Part shown: positions 19,508 through 29,579 of the stretch, piece by piece
Position numbering within the stretch: the stretch's first letter is position 1
How the letters are laid out: every line of letters starts with the position of its first letter
Assembly: GCA_003210775.1 (NCBI GenBank)
Contig: QCUI01000005.1
Coordinates: 1 to 64,000 of the forward strand
DNA: 64,000 bases
From: Synechococcus sp. AG-679-A04
Lineage (GTDB): Bacteria; Cyanobacteriota; Cyanobacteriia; PCC-6307; Cyanobiaceae
Reading direction: 5' to 3'
Notes under the pieces: generated by a model
What the model was told of the DNA's origin: nothing
The model's input: the letters and a program-made list of their open reading frames with translations, nothing else
Database searches by the model: none
Translations under genes and position numbers: made by a program

Positions 19508-20584
19508 TTATGGAACCAATACGATCAGCAGTTTTGCCAGTTGCTGATCAGCGTCGCGCACCGCCAGCTGCTGCATGGCTTGTTTCATCCCGGGCAGAGG
19601 GCTCTCAGTGGCTTCACTGCCGCCGAGTCTTGTACCGAGTAGACGCCAGAGCGTTTCGCGCAGGGTGGGATGGTTCGGGTCGTGCTGATGCACGATCACG
19701 GCGGCTCCTAGGGCTGCGGCACAGGCCGCATTGGCGTCTTGATGCTGATCGGCTGCCTGCGGAAAAGGCACCAGCACGCAGGGAGTCCCGCTCACGGCCA
19801 GTTCGCTGAGGCTGCCTGCCCCTGCCCTGCTGATTGCTAGATCAGCGTGTTGCAGCAGTCCTGGGATGTCGTCGCTGAAGGGCCGCTCCACCAGGGCGGC
19901 GTGCTCGATGCTGTTTACATCCGGGTCGTTGCTGCCGGTGAGGTGCACCACACGGCAGCCGTTGCTGAGCAGTTCCGGCAGCAGCACGCGCACCATTCGA
20001 TTCAGGCCAAGAGCGCCCTGGCTGCCGCCAATCACCACGAGCAAGGGACCCGGGCCCTCCGGGACCCAGTCCGGTAGTGGCTGGGGTCGAAGAAAAGCGT
20101 CCCGTACCGGTGTGCCCGTAACCACGGCCGTACATCCGGGGATGCGACTTGCTGCTGCATCAAGACCGACGGCAACGCGGGTGCTGAAGCGCCCCAGCAG
20201 CCTGGTCACTCGACCAGGAATGGCGTTGGATTCGTGCAAGACAACGGGAACTCCGCACCACCGGGCTCCGAGAATGGCCGGGGCGGCGATGTAACCACCG
20301 GTGGTGAACACCGCATCGATCTGCTCCCTGCGGATCAGCCGGCGCACATCGCGGCTGGCTCCCAGCAGCCGTAGCAACTGAATCAGTTTGCGCAGGCCTC
20401 GGCCCTGGAGACCTCCGGCTTTCACGGTGACCAGTCCGTACTGCTCAGGCACCAAAGTCGTTTCCAGGCGATCTGGAACACCCAGCCAGCGCACGCTCCA
20501 GTCGGCTGGAAGTGCTTCGGCTACCGACAGCGCAGGAAACAGATGGCCACCAGTGCCACTGGCGGCGATGAGAAGCCGGGGCAT
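19508..20584 (-). CDS. murG: UDP-N-acetylglucosamine--N-acetylmuramyl-(pentapeptide) pyrophosphoryl-undecaprenol N-acetylglucosamine transferase
   Basis: [47 protein letters not shown]. Confidence 0.95.
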   Translation of the reverse strand: MPRLLIAASGTGGHLFPALSVAEALPADWSVRWLGVPDRLETTLVPEQYGLVTVKAGGLQGRGLRKLIQLLRLLGASRDVRRLIRREQIDAVFTTGGYIAAPAILGARWCGVPVVLHESNAIPGRVTRLLGRFSTRVAVGLDAAASRIPGCTAVVTGTPVRDAFLRPQPLPDWVPEGPGPLLVVIGGSQGALGLNRMVRVLLPELLSNGCRVVHLTGSNDPDVNSIEHAALVERPFSDDIPGLLQHADLAISRAGAGSLSELAVSGTPCVLVPFPQAADQHQDANAACAAALGAAVIVHQHDPNHPTLRETLWRLLGTRLGGSEATESPLPGMKQAMQQLAVRDADQQLAKLLIVLVP

Positions 20585-20638
20585 GGGAGCGGACTACGAA
20601 AACGCGGCCTAACTTAGTTCGACTGCTGAGGCTGATTC

Positions 20639-21388
20639 ATGGTTCCGCTCCTGAGAGCCTCTTTGGCGACTGTGCTCTCGGGCGCGGCGGTTATCAGCGC
20701 CTTGCCGGCACTGGCGGCCAGTGGGGATGCCGTTGATCTCAGTGCCCGCTTGCAGCTGGCACTCAATGCGGAAGAGCGTGTTCAGGCCCTGTCCGCCTTG
20801 ATGGCACCGGACCAGGCAACGACCCTGATGGAGAGCTTTCGTCGCTTCAGCATGCGTTTTCCGGAAACTCGCTGGGCCGTCACGCCAGGTCAGCCTCTCG
20901 CCGATGGTCGCTCCACAGTGAAGCTGGCCGTGAGCGGTACCCGCCAGCAGGACGGTCTCAGCTATTCCTTCAAAGCCAACCAGCGGCTTGCCTTTTCCAC
21001 TGAAGCAGGCCTGATTACTGCTCAGGAAGTTCTCAGTGATCAATCGGTGCTGACCAGCGCTCGCAAGTCATTGCCGATCTCGCTGCTGATTCCCGACACG
21101 GTGCTCACCGGTAGCCGTTACGACGTGGATGTGGTGGTGGATCAACCCCTGGGCAAGGCCATGCTGGCCGGAGGTCTCACCCCGGTGACTGCCCAGCAGG
21201 TTCTTCTGCAGGAGAGCCCGGATGTTCAGCTCGAGCCGCTCGGTGGTGGCGGGTTGTTCAAGTCGGTTCAGGCTCCCTTTCAGCCTGGGATTCAGACCTG
21301 GGCAGCCCTGCTGGTGCATCCCGATGGGGTGATCACGGTGAGTAAACGCGTTCAGGTTGTCAACGATCAGGCCAAGCTCAATCCTTGA
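20639..21388 (+). CDS. Conserved hypothetical exported protein
   Basis: Signal-peptide-like N-terminus (LLRASLATVLSGAAVISALPALAA). Confidence 0.7.
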   Translation: MVPLLRASLATVLSGAAVISALPALAASGDAVDLSARLQLALNAEERVQALSALMAPDQATTLMESFRRFSMRFPETRWAVTPGQPLADGRSTVKLAVSGTRQQDGLSYSFKANQRLAFSTEAGLITAQEVLSDQSVLTSARKSLPISLLIPDTVLTGSRYDVDVVVDQPLGKAMLAGGLTPVTAQQVLLQESPDVQLEPLGGGGLFKSVQAPFQPGIQTWAALLVHPDGVITVSKRVQVVNDQAKLNP

Positions 21389-22295
21389 GCTGCTGAGCTC
21401 GGTGGGGGTTCGCAGGCAGACTTCGGCGCAGTGCTGACACATCCGCATTCCCGAGCCCAGCGTCCATCAGGGCCTGCTCTTGGTCGTGCACAGCCTTGGT
21501 AATCGGCAGCTTCAGTCCTGTCTGACGCGCTGCATCGAGTGCAATGCCGAGATCCTTGTGATGCAGTGCCAGCTTGAAGCCGAGTGGGTAGTCGTCGTTG
21601 AGCATGGCCTGGGACCGATGCTCTAGTGCCCAGGAGCCGGCAGCTCCCTGGCGCAATGCATCCACCACCTGCTGCATCGGCAGCTGCAGGTGCTGTCCCA
21701 GGGTGATGGCTTCCGCCACTGCGGCGTAACTACCGGCCACCAGCACCTGGTTGATCGCTTTGACCTGCTGTCCGCTGCCCACGTCGCCGAAATGGTGGAT
21801 TGAGCCGCCGATGACCTCCAGCAGCGGTCGCGCCTTGTCCACTGCAGCGGTCTCTCCACCGCAAAGCACGGTAAGTGTGCCGGCCTTCGCGCCTTCCGTA
21901 CCGCCGGTCACGGGAGCATCGATATAGGCAATGTCTCGTTTGGCGAGACGTTCAGCCATGGCTTTGGCGGTGGATGGGCTGATGGTCGAGCAGTCGATCA
22001 CGAGGCTGCCCTTCTCCAGAGCGTGCCCTGCACCCTGTTCGCCCCAAAGCACTGACTCCACGGCAGCGTCGTCGCTGACGCAGAGCAGCAGTGCAGAACA
22101 GTCACTCACTGCTGCGGCTGGGCTTGCTGCGGGCATGGCTCCGGCCAGCCCGGGGTCAGATTCCGCCAGCCGACTGCGGGTGTGAACCTGAAGTGGATAG
22201 CCGGCGGCCTGAAGGTTCACCGCCATCGGTAATCCCAGGGCTCCCAGGCCGATGAAGGCCAGTCGGCTCTTGGGCATGAGATCACATCCGGTCAT
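21378..22295 (-). CDS. NAD(P)-dependent 3-hydroxyisobutyrate dehydrogenase family oxidoreductase
   Basis: FIGLGALGLPMAVNL; DAPVTGGTEGAKAGTLTVLCGG; GSGQQVKAINQVLVAG. Confidence 0.9.
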   Translation of the reverse strand: MTGCDLMPKSRLAFIGLGALGLPMAVNLQAAGYPLQVHTRSRLAESDPGLAGAMPAASPAAAVSDCSALLLCVSDDAAVESVLWGEQGAGHALEKGSLVIDCSTISPSTAKAMAERLAKRDIAYIDAPVTGGTEGAKAGTLTVLCGGETAAVDKARPLLEVIGGSIHHFGDVGSGQQVKAINQVLVAGSYAAVAEAITLGQHLQLPMQQVVDALRQGAAGSWALEHRSQAMLNDDYPLGFKLALHHKDLGIALDAARQTGLKLPITKAVHDQEQALMDAGLGNADVSALRRSLPANPHRAQQLKD

Positions 22296-22370
22296 GGTTG
22301 CAGGCCATTTGAGTCAGATCCTGGCCCGGCACTCGCAGCAACCTGAGTGCGTTCATTGTTGATGGTCTTC

Positions 22371-22769
22371 ATGGCGTTCACCAACCGCTGGCGACGAGCA
22401 CTCCTGATTCCCTGCGTTGCCCTCACTGCTGCTGCTCTGCAGCAGTCCGGCGGGCTGGCGGAAGCGGCTCCAGGCCGAAGGATGCCTGAGCCTCAGCTCA
22501 CGCAAAGCCAGATGCAGCAGCTGTTCCAGGCTCGCCGCAACTGGGGTCTGAGCAGCTATGACCAACGGCTTGCGCTGCTCAAGTCCGGCCAGAGCTGCCT
22601 TCAGCGTGCTCAGACCCCTGAGGCTGGCAAGACGTGCATGAAGCAACAGAAGCAGGCTCGCCGGCGTCTGATGCAGCAGGGGCGAGAGGTCGTGAATGCC
22701 GAGCGTCGCCGCTTGGGTCTTACGCCTTTGCGCGAGTTTCGCGGGCAAGGCCGGGGGAGGAGGGGCTGA
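22371..22769 (+). CDS. Hypothetical small basic exported protein
   Basis: Signal-like N-terminus, Arg-rich C-terminus; start could also be 22347. Confidence 0.55.
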   Translation: MAFTNRWRRALLIPCVALTAAALQQSGGLAEAAPGRRMPEPQLTQSQMQQLFQARRNWGLSSYDQRLALLKSGQSCLQRAQTPEAGKTCMKQQKQARRRLMQQGREVVNAERRRLGLTPLREFRGQGRGRRG

Positions 22770-22798
22770 GGCTCCTCCCGTTGTTCGGATTTTGTGAA

Positions 22799-24004
22799 TC
22801 AGGCAGCGTCGAGGGCGGAGACGCCTGGCAGCACCTTGCCTTCCAGCAGTTCCAGGCTGGCGCCACCGCCGGTGGAGATGTGCGACATCTTCTCGGCCAG
22901 ACCAGCCTTCTCCACAGCAGCCACGGAGTCGCCGCCGCCAATGATCGTGCAGCAGCCTTTGCCGCTCAGTTCAGCCAGCGTGGTGGCAATGGCGTTGGTA
23001 CCGGCTGCGAACTTGTCGAACTCGAACACGCCCATGGGGCCATTCCAGATCACGGTCTTGCAGTCGGCGAGTGCGTCCTGGAACACCTTGATGGAGTCAG
23101 GACCGATGTCCAGACCCATCCAGCCGTCGGGGATGGCGTTGATGTCAGCGATCTGACTGTTGGCGTCGGGAGCGAAGTTGTCGGCCAGCAGCACATCCGT
23201 GGGCAGCAGCAGCTGAACCCCCTTGGCCTTGGCTTTGGCTTCCAGCTCCTTGGCCAGTTCGAGCTTGTCTTCTTCCACCAGGCTCTTGCCCACCGACAGA
23301 CCGCGCGCTTTGTAGAAGGTGAAGATCATGCCGCCGCCGATCAGCACCTTGTCGCACTTGTCAATCAGGGCCTCGAGCACGCCGATCTTGGAGCTCACCT
23401 TGGAGCCACCCACGATGGCGGCGAGGGGGCGCTTGGGGTCGTCAACAGCACCCTGCAAGTACTGAAGCTCCTTCTCCATCAGGAAGCCCGCCACGGAGGG
23501 CTTGAGGAATTTGGTCACGCCTTCGGTGGAAGCGTGAGCACGGTGGGCGGCGCCGAAGGCGTCGTTCACGTACACCTCAGCCAGTCCGGCCAGCTTTTCG
23601 GCGAAACCAGCCTCATTCTTCTCTTCTTCCGCGAAGAAACGCACGTTCTCCAGCAGAACCACATCGCCGTCAGCCATGGCGTTCACCTTGGCTTCGGCGT
23701 CAGGTCCGATGCAGCTGTCGGTCTTGGAGACAGGCTTGCCGAGCAGTTCGCTCAGACGGGCGGCAACGGGGGTGAGACGCATGGCGTCATTCACCTGACC
23801 CTTGGGCCGTCCGAAGTGGGCGGACAGGATCACCTTGGCGCCCTTGTCGATCAGGTCCTTCACGGTGGGCAGCGCGGCACGGATGCGGGTGTCATCGGTG
23901 ATCGCACCGGCATCGTTCAGGGGTACGTTGAAATCGACCCGCACGAGAACACGTTTTCCGCTGAGGTCGGCGCCGGAGAGGCTGGCCAGGGAACGCTTCG
24001 CCAT
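22799..24004 (-). CDS. pgk: Phosphoglycerate kinase
   Basis: [58 protein letters not shown]. Confidence 0.97.
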   Translation of the reverse strand: MAKRSLASLSGADLSGKRVLVRVDFNVPLNDAGAITDDTRIRAALPTVKDLIDKGAKVILSAHFGRPKGQVNDAMRLTPVAARLSELLGKPVSKTDSCIGPDAEAKVNAMADGDVVLLENVRFFAEEEKNEAGFAEKLAGLAEVYVNDAFGAAHRAHASTEGVTKFLKPSVAGFLMEKELQYLQGAVDDPKRPLAAIVGGSKVSSKIGVLEALIDKCDKVLIGGGMIFTFYKARGLSVGKSLVEEDKLELAKELEAKAKAKGVQLLLPTDVLLADNFAPDANSQIADINAIPDGWMGLDIGPDSIKVFQDALADCKTVIWNGPMGVFEFDKFAAGTNAIATTLAELSGKGCCTIIGGGDSVAAVEKAGLAEKMSHISTGGGASLELLEGKVLPGVSALDAA

Positions 24005-24102
24005 GGGGGTTGTGTGGTGCGGTAAGAAAACGGGGAGAGATTAACCCGAGTTCTGTAGGCCCAGCGCTAAGACTGGCTTAATGGGGGGCGGAGGCCCTCT
24101 GA

Positions 24103-24486
24103 ATGTTCGAGACCGTGCTGTTCCCGATCGATCTGAGCGTTGAGGCCCTGGAGCCTTCGGGCAAGGCCCTGGAGCTCGCTTGTCGTGATGGCAGTCGTCT
24201 AGTGCTGCTGTCGGTTCTGCCGCCTATGAGTGGCGAGAAGCATGACCACGAAGCAGTGGCAGGGGTGCTCAGCCAGGCCCGCAAATGTTGTGAACTGTCC
24301 GGTGTCATCTGTCAGGAGGTCGAGCGCAGTGGCAAGCCGGCCTCGGTGATCTGTGATGTGGCTGATGAGTTGAATGTGGATGTGATCGTGATGGGAACCA
24401 GGGGTGTGAATTTGGAATCCGACAGCGGCAGCACCGCCGCACAGGTGCTCCAGCTGGCTCCCTGTCCTGTGTTGGTGGTGCCGTGA
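24103..24486 (+). CDS. Universal stress protein family (UspA)
   Basis: FETVLFPIDLSVEALE; VIVMGTRG...STAAQVLQLAPCPVLVVP. Confidence 0.9.
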   Translation: MFETVLFPIDLSVEALEPSGKALELACRDGSRLVLLSVLPPMSGEKHDHEAVAGVLSQARKCCELSGVICQEVERSGKPASVICDVADELNVDVIVMGTRGVNLESDSGSTAAQVLQLAPCPVLVVP

Positions 24487-25349
24487 GTTCACCACCGATT
24501 CAGTGGTATCCAGGCCACATTGCTAAGGCGGAGCAGCAACTCCGGCGCAATCTCGACAAGGTTGATCTGGTGATCGAGGTGCGTGACGCACGCATCCCTC
24601 TGGCTACAGGTCATCCCCACCTCAGCCGTTGGATCAAGGGTAAGCAGCACTTGCTGGTGATCAACCGCCGAGACATGGTCACTGCTGAGGCGCGAACCGC
24701 CTGGGAGGCGTGGTTCAAGGGCCAGGGGCAGCGCACGGTTTGGTGTGATGCCAAGGCTGGTACTGGGGTCAAGCAAGTGCAGCAGGCGGCTATTCGCGCC
24801 GGCGATCAGCTGAATGAACGCAGGCGTAATAGGGATATGCGCCCTAGGCCCGTACGAGCACTCACACTGGGATTTCCCAACGTGGGTAAATCAGCACTGA
24901 TCAACAGGCTGGTGAGGCAGAAGGTCGTGGCCAGTGCCCGTCGGGCTGGCGTCACTCGCACCCTGCGTTGGGTGCGCCTTGGCCAAGACATTGACCTGTT
25001 GGATGCGCCGGGAGTACTGCCGCCACGACTGGACGACCAGCAGGCTGCGTTGCATCTGGCCCTTTGTGATGACATCGGTCAGGCCGCTTATGACGGTGAA
25101 CTTGTTGCTCAGGCGTTTTTGCGGTTGCTGATGGGTTTGCAGCAGCAACAGTTCTCCGGCGTGTCGCTTGCTGTACTGGAAGGGCGTTATGGAACGCCTC
25201 TGTCTGGTGAGACCGAAGACCCGGCCCTGTGGCTTCAGGCAGTTGCACAGCGCCATACCTCTTCAGACACGGCGCGTATGGCCCAGCGCTTACTGGACGA
25301 TTTTCGTAAGTCAGCGCTGGGCAGCATCGCTTTGGAGTTGCCGGCATGA
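24483..25349 (+). CDS. rbgA: Ribosome biogenesis GTPase (RbgA/YlqF, circularly permuted)
   Basis: IQWYPGHIAKAEQQLR; GFPNVGKSALINRL; DAPGVLPPR. Confidence 0.93.
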   Translation: MSSPPIQWYPGHIAKAEQQLRRNLDKVDLVIEVRDARIPLATGHPHLSRWIKGKQHLLVINRRDMVTAEARTAWEAWFKGQGQRTVWCDAKAGTGVKQVQQAAIRAGDQLNERRRNRDMRPRPVRALTLGFPNVGKSALINRLVRQKVVASARRAGVTRTLRWVRLGQDIDLLDAPGVLPPRLDDQQAALHLALCDDIGQAAYDGELVAQAFLRLLMGLQQQQFSGVSLAVLEGRYGTPLSGETEDPALWLQAVAQRHTSSDTARMAQRLLDDFRKSALGSIALELPA

Positions 25350-26338
25350 GTCGTGCCTGGAGTCGCCCTCCGCTGCCGGAAGAAACGTTCACCGTCGGGT
25401 TCGGCGAGGGCGAGGGGGAGTTGCTGTCGCTCACCTATCCCAAGCCGTTGCCGATGCGGCTGGACCGTTGGCTGGTGAGTCAGCGCACCGAGCAGAGTCG
25501 TGCCCGCATTCAGAAGTTCATTGATGCTGGGTATGTGCGTGTGAACGGCAAGACCGGCAAGGCCAAGACACCCCTGCGCGAGGGCGATGAGGTCCAGCTC
25601 TGGATGCCACCGCCGGAGCCGCTTCCCTATCTCAAGCCGCAGCCGATGGATCTCGATGTGCTCTTTGAGGATGAGCATCTGATCGTGATCAACAAACCTG
25701 CAGGTCTCACAGTGCATCCGGCGCCTGGCAACAAAGACGGAACTCTTGTGAACGGTTTGCTGCATCACTGCCCCGATCTGCCCGGCATCAGCGGCAAGCT
25801 GCGGCCTGGAATCGTGCACCGGCTTGATAAGGACACCACCGGTTGCATCGTGATTGCCAAAAGCCAGGAGGCTCTGGTGCGCCTCCAGACCCAAATCCAG
25901 AAACGCATCGCCTCACGGGAATATCTGGCGGTGGTGCATGGTGTGCCCGCTGGAGACAGCGGCACGATTGTGGGAGCGATCGGCCGTCACCCGGTGGATC
26001 GCAAGAAATATGCGGTTGTCAGTGGAGATAATGGCCGTCATGCCCGCACGCATTGGAGCCTGGAGGAGCGACTCGGTGATTATTCGCTGCTCCGTTTCAA
26101 GCTTGATACCGGCCGCACCCATCAGATCCGAGTGCACTGCGCGCACATGAATCACCCGGTCGTAGGCGATCCCACCTACAGCCGCTGCCGCAAATTGCCG
26201 ATTGAACTGCCGGGCCAGGCCCTGCATGCCTTTCAGCTGGGTTTGGATCACCCGATCAGCTGCGAGCGGATGGTGTTTGAATCTCCACTTCCGCCGGTGA
26301 TGGAGAAGTTATTGACGTTGCTCAGGAGACGCGTCTGA
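25346..26338 (+). CDS. rluD: 23S rRNA pseudouridine synthase, RluD family
   Basis: S4 domain, PGIVHRLDKDTTGCIVIAK motif. Confidence 0.92.
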   Translation: MSRAWSRPPLPEETFTVGFGEGEGELLSLTYPKPLPMRLDRWLVSQRTEQSRARIQKFIDAGYVRVNGKTGKAKTPLREGDEVQLWMPPPEPLPYLKPQPMDLDVLFEDEHLIVINKPAGLTVHPAPGNKDGTLVNGLLHHCPDLPGISGKLRPGIVHRLDKDTTGCIVIAKSQEALVRLQTQIQKRIASREYLAVVHGVPAGDSGTIVGAIGRHPVDRKKYAVVSGDNGRHARTHWSLEERLGDYSLLRFKLDTGRTHQIRVHCAHMNHPVVGDPTYSRCRKLPIELPGQALHAFQLGLDHPISCERMVFESPLPPVMEKLLTLLRRRV

Positions 26339-26510
26339 TTGAAGGTTCTTCGCCAAAGTAACAGTTTTGTCGCTAAATAAGTGAACTTTATTGCTGTCAA
26401 TTGAGATGAATAAGCTATGGGTTTGAGAGTTTATTGAGAGGATTTTGACTGCTTCTGGTTGAGCGTGAGATGGTGCATCGGCACTGCCCTGAGTGGCTCA
26501 ATGGATCGGG

Positions 26511-27635
26511 CTATTCCAGTAGCCAGATTCGGCTGAGTTTGGCGTGGCTTCCGTCGTAATAGCTGCGCGCAATACCATCGTTGATCTCACGGGATCGTGG
26601 ATCCTTGCCGAATTGATCGGAGATGGCGAAGGCCATGAATAGGGTCATCAGTTTTTCTGATGCCGCTGTCACCTTCGGCTCTGCAGGCATGGTTTTCAAG
26701 ACTGAACGCATCGTCAACATGTCGTCAAGAATGGCATCGGCCTTCCCAGACTGCAGAAGCTTGATGCAGGTTTCCGCAACGTCGCAATCCACTGTTTTTG
26801 CACCACTGCTTTTCAGGATTGACGTCTGGATGTATCCAGGGATGGCAGCAAATGTGTTGTTCTTCAGGATCTCGAGGTTCAGGTCTTCCATCTGATCTCC
26901 GCTGTTGGCATTCGTTTCGTTGGTGGCGACTTTGAGGATGAATGACGTGAAATAGGCCGTGAGCAGAACTCTTGCGAACAGGGAGCCGATAGAGATCAAG
27001 CGGGTGCGGGTATGTCGTGTGTGATCAGTTGATAGCAGCAGGGTCTTTTGAAGGATGAAGATCAGTTGGTGTCGCTTGCGCTTATCCGCAAGATCAGGTC
27101 TTTTCCGCTCTACGAACCAAACCGGTAGGGCGAAGATGCAGGCGATTAGTGCTAGTCCCAGGAAGATCAACAGCACCTGTTGTGATAACAAAATGCGCAA
27201 CATTTTGATGGCGGTTGGCTCCTGGTTATCCAGGGTGTAGATCTTCAGGTCGCTGCTGGCAGTGGGAAAGGAAAACCGAAATTGTTTGCTGCGATTTTCG
27301 TTAATCAGTACACCGGAAATGGCCAGATCGGCTTGGTTGGTTTGGATGGCTGTCAGCAGTTCTTCAAAGCTGTCTGCCTTGCGAATGCGGTAGGGAATCT
27401 GGCGTGTTTCGGCGATCATGCGCCAAAGATCAATCTCAAACCCTGCAGGAACGCCTTTGCGGTTGACGGCATAGGGAGGATTGGGAAACCAGATCACGTC
27501 CACAGGATCCTGAGCATCCGTGATCTCGTTGTTGGCGTGGGACGGGTGCTGCAGACCGCCCATCGCACAACCCCAGAGAGTACCCAGGCTCAGTATCAGG
27601 ACGGTTCTTAGTCGTCTCGACATCAAAGGCCACAT
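26511..27635 (-). CDS. Ionotropic-glutamate-receptor-like / solute-binding family 3 protein with internal TM segments
   Basis: PYAVNRKGVPAGFEIDLWRMIAET (SBP3-type S1), TM VLLIFLGLALIACIFALPVWFVERKR, second TM ISIGSLFARVLLTAYFTSFILKVAT, then the S2 half. Confidence 0.75.
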   Translation of the reverse strand: MWPLMSRRLRTVLILSLGTLWGCAMGGLQHPSHANNEITDAQDPVDVIWFPNPPYAVNRKGVPAGFEIDLWRMIAETRQIPYRIRKADSFEELLTAIQTNQADLAISGVLINENRSKQFRFSFPTASSDLKIYTLDNQEPTAIKMLRILLSQQVLLIFLGLALIACIFALPVWFVERKRPDLADKRKRHQLIFILQKTLLLSTDHTRHTRTRLISIGSLFARVLLTAYFTSFILKVATNETNANSGDQMEDLNLEILKNNTFAAIPGYIQTSILKSSGAKTVDCDVAETCIKLLQSGKADAILDDMLTMRSVLKTMPAEPKVTAASEKLMTLFMAFAISDQFGKDPRSREINDGIARSYYDGSHAKLSRIWLLE

Positions 27636-27696
27636 TGCACTGGTGACTAGTCAAAACCACGATGCGCTTTTTGCTCTGTTTGCCTTTGCCCAGTGG

Positions 27697-27735
27697 TCTG
27701 AATCATCCATTAGGCACGGCCAAGGATGATTCAGA
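27697..27735. repeat. Inverted repeat with 12-bp perfect arms (TCTGAATCATCC / GGATGATTCAGA) and 15-nt loop
   Basis: Arms at 27697-27708 and 27724-27735 are exact reverse complements. Confidence 0.85.
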
Positions 27736-27766
27736 CGCCCGACTCTTTGCCGTTTGGCCGTCTTGC

Positions 27767-29389
27767 TCAGATCTGTGTGATTTCGCTACCTGCAGCCAGC
27801 AGCATGGCTTCGTTGAGCGCTCCGTCACGTCCCAGCTCCGTGCCTGCGAGGGCATTGAATCCAACGGTCATGGACTGGCCTGCACCAATGGACGAGCCCC
27901 AATCCGCTCCGGACAGTTCGTAGCGATAGAGCTCTCCATCCAACTGCTCAGTTGCCACGTCGACTCCCCAGGATTCGCCATAGAACCTGTGGTTGCTGTT
28001 GAAATTCACCGACCAGTTATCAAGTTGCTGCTCGCTCGGATTCGTCACCGTGAGGGAGGCTGTGAATCCACCCCACCAAAGATCGCCACTCACTTCAACA
28101 CCGAGAGCTTTGCCTGTTAAAAGATCGGTCTCTTCTGGTTGTATTTCGGGGAGAATTGGTCCTTGGGAAGGAACGGGTTGTGGCTCTGTGCTGATGACAC
28201 CAGGGCTGGACAACGCTTCGAGATTCTGCGCTAGTGGATCACCTAGAGAGACAATTCCCTGGTAGTAGTTGATCACCGTGGGGTCAGAAACATCCAGTGC
28301 TGGCCATTGCGGCCAATCAAAGGTGTCATTCATGAAGGGTTGGTCCTGATCCCATCCCAGAACAGTGAGGTGATTGATGTCGTGGGCAATCGCCACACCT
28401 TCAATGTCTAAAAATCCATGGGTGCGGCCATGCATCCATCCCCCGTAATGGGGCTCCATTTTTAAGGTACTGATGAAAGCTTCCTTCAGCCCGGTCTGCT
28501 CGATGTAGTCGGCAAATCCCTCGTGGCCAAACTCACGAACCATTCCCATGACGTCGTCTTGGGATCCCAGTCGTGCTGTTCGTTGGATGTCCGCGAGGAT
28601 CTGAGGGTTATAGGCCTGATCTGCAATCCAGCCCACCTTGGCTCCCTGCATGGCATACCAAAGGCCGACCCCCTTGGTGTCATTGCCCCAGGCCTGAGAA
28701 TTGTTGGTCAGGCCGTTGGCAAAAGCCCATTCGCCAACGGCTTCAATCTCCACAGATTCAAGTCCTGCGAAAGCACGTAAGCCGTTGTAGGCCTCCAAGG
28801 CTTCGGTCGTGATGGCTGTGCGGCCTCCGACCAGTTCGTTGTGCTCGGAATTGTGATTGGAGCCGTGGAAGTTTCCCCAGCTGTTGATATCGGTGTAATT
28901 CCCTGCTGTGGTGGCGTGCTTATGCATGGAGTGATCGTGGCCGGCCTGGTCGTCCATTCCGGCCGCGTTCATCGACATTTCGCTCATCGACATTCCGTCC
29001 ATGGTCATGGAGGAGTCGGGATTGGAGTCTGCGCTGGTGCTGGAGTTCAAGCCAGCCTCTGAAACCAGCATCTGTTCGGTCAGGCTGCCATCGCTTCCAA
29101 GGTCAATGCCCTGCGTTCCGTTGAAGCCAACATTGATGGTTCCGCCTGCTGGAATGCCACTGCCCCAATCCGCTCCTGTGAGGGTGTAGCGGGTCAGTCC
29201 ATTCTCCAAGGTTTCGCTTTCGAGAGCGACTCCCCAGGCATTGGGATCGAGTTGATGGCGACTGGTGAAGCTGATGGTCCAGTCTTCAAGAGCCTGATCG
29301 CTTGAATTGGTGATGGCCAGGTCGGCAGTGAAGCCGCCCCACCAAATGTCCCCACCGATTGATACCTGCAGTGACTCAGATGGTGTCAT
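27767..29389 (-). CDS. Protein with N- and C-terminal CBM2-like (cellulose/chitin-binding) domains, a Met/His-rich linker and an uncharacterised central domain
   Basis: Two WWGGFTA-L-(I/V)TN...LxxWxxxFxSxHxxxxxxWGVxxxxExLxxxxxRYxLxGADWGSxIxAGxxxxVGFNxxxGxxLGxDGxLxEAMLxxxA modules flanking a ~250-aa middle region. Confidence 0.8.
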   Translation of the reverse strand: MTPSESLQVSIGGDIWWGGFTADLAITNSSDQALEDWTISFTSRHQLDPNAWGVALESETLENGLTRYTLTGADWGSGIPAGGTINVGFNGTQGIDLGSDGSLTEQMLVSEAGLNSSTSADSNPDSSMTMDGMSMSEMSMNAAGMDDQAGHDHSMHKHATTAGNYTDINSWGNFHGSNHNSEHNELVGGRTAITTEALEAYNGLRAFAGLESVEIEAVGEWAFANGLTNNSQAWGNDTKGVGLWYAMQGAKVGWIADQAYNPQILADIQRTARLGSQDDVMGMVREFGHEGFADYIEQTGLKEAFISTLKMEPHYGGWMHGRTHGFLDIEGVAIAHDINHLTVLGWDQDQPFMNDTFDWPQWPALDVSDPTVINYYQGIVSLGDPLAQNLEALSSPGVISTEPQPVPSQGPILPEIQPEETDLLTGKALGVEVSGDLWWGGFTASLTVTNPSEQQLDNWSVNFNSNHRFYGESWGVDVATEQLDGELYRYELSGADWGSSIGAGQSMTVGFNALAGTELGRDGALNEAMLLAAGSEITQI

Positions 29390-29579
29390 GTCATGAATGA
29401 GAGGTACAGATCCAGTGCAGCGACGAGATGTGATTCAGATCTGTCTCACGAAAGTCGGGATATGTCCGAATCATTTCGTGTTGAGGGAAAGCAGGTCGGT
29501 CGCTGCCTTGGTTGTTCCATTCACGGCTGAAACCGTATGCACGCCAATCCTGCAAATGGGGGGTTTTCCGGAGCGCGGG

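Noticed and set aside
22634-24025. 463-aa plus-strand ORF opposite pgk
   Set aside because: Antisense shadow of a fully supported pgk gene; composition rich in H/G/V/Q typical of a reverse-frame translation in high-GC DNA
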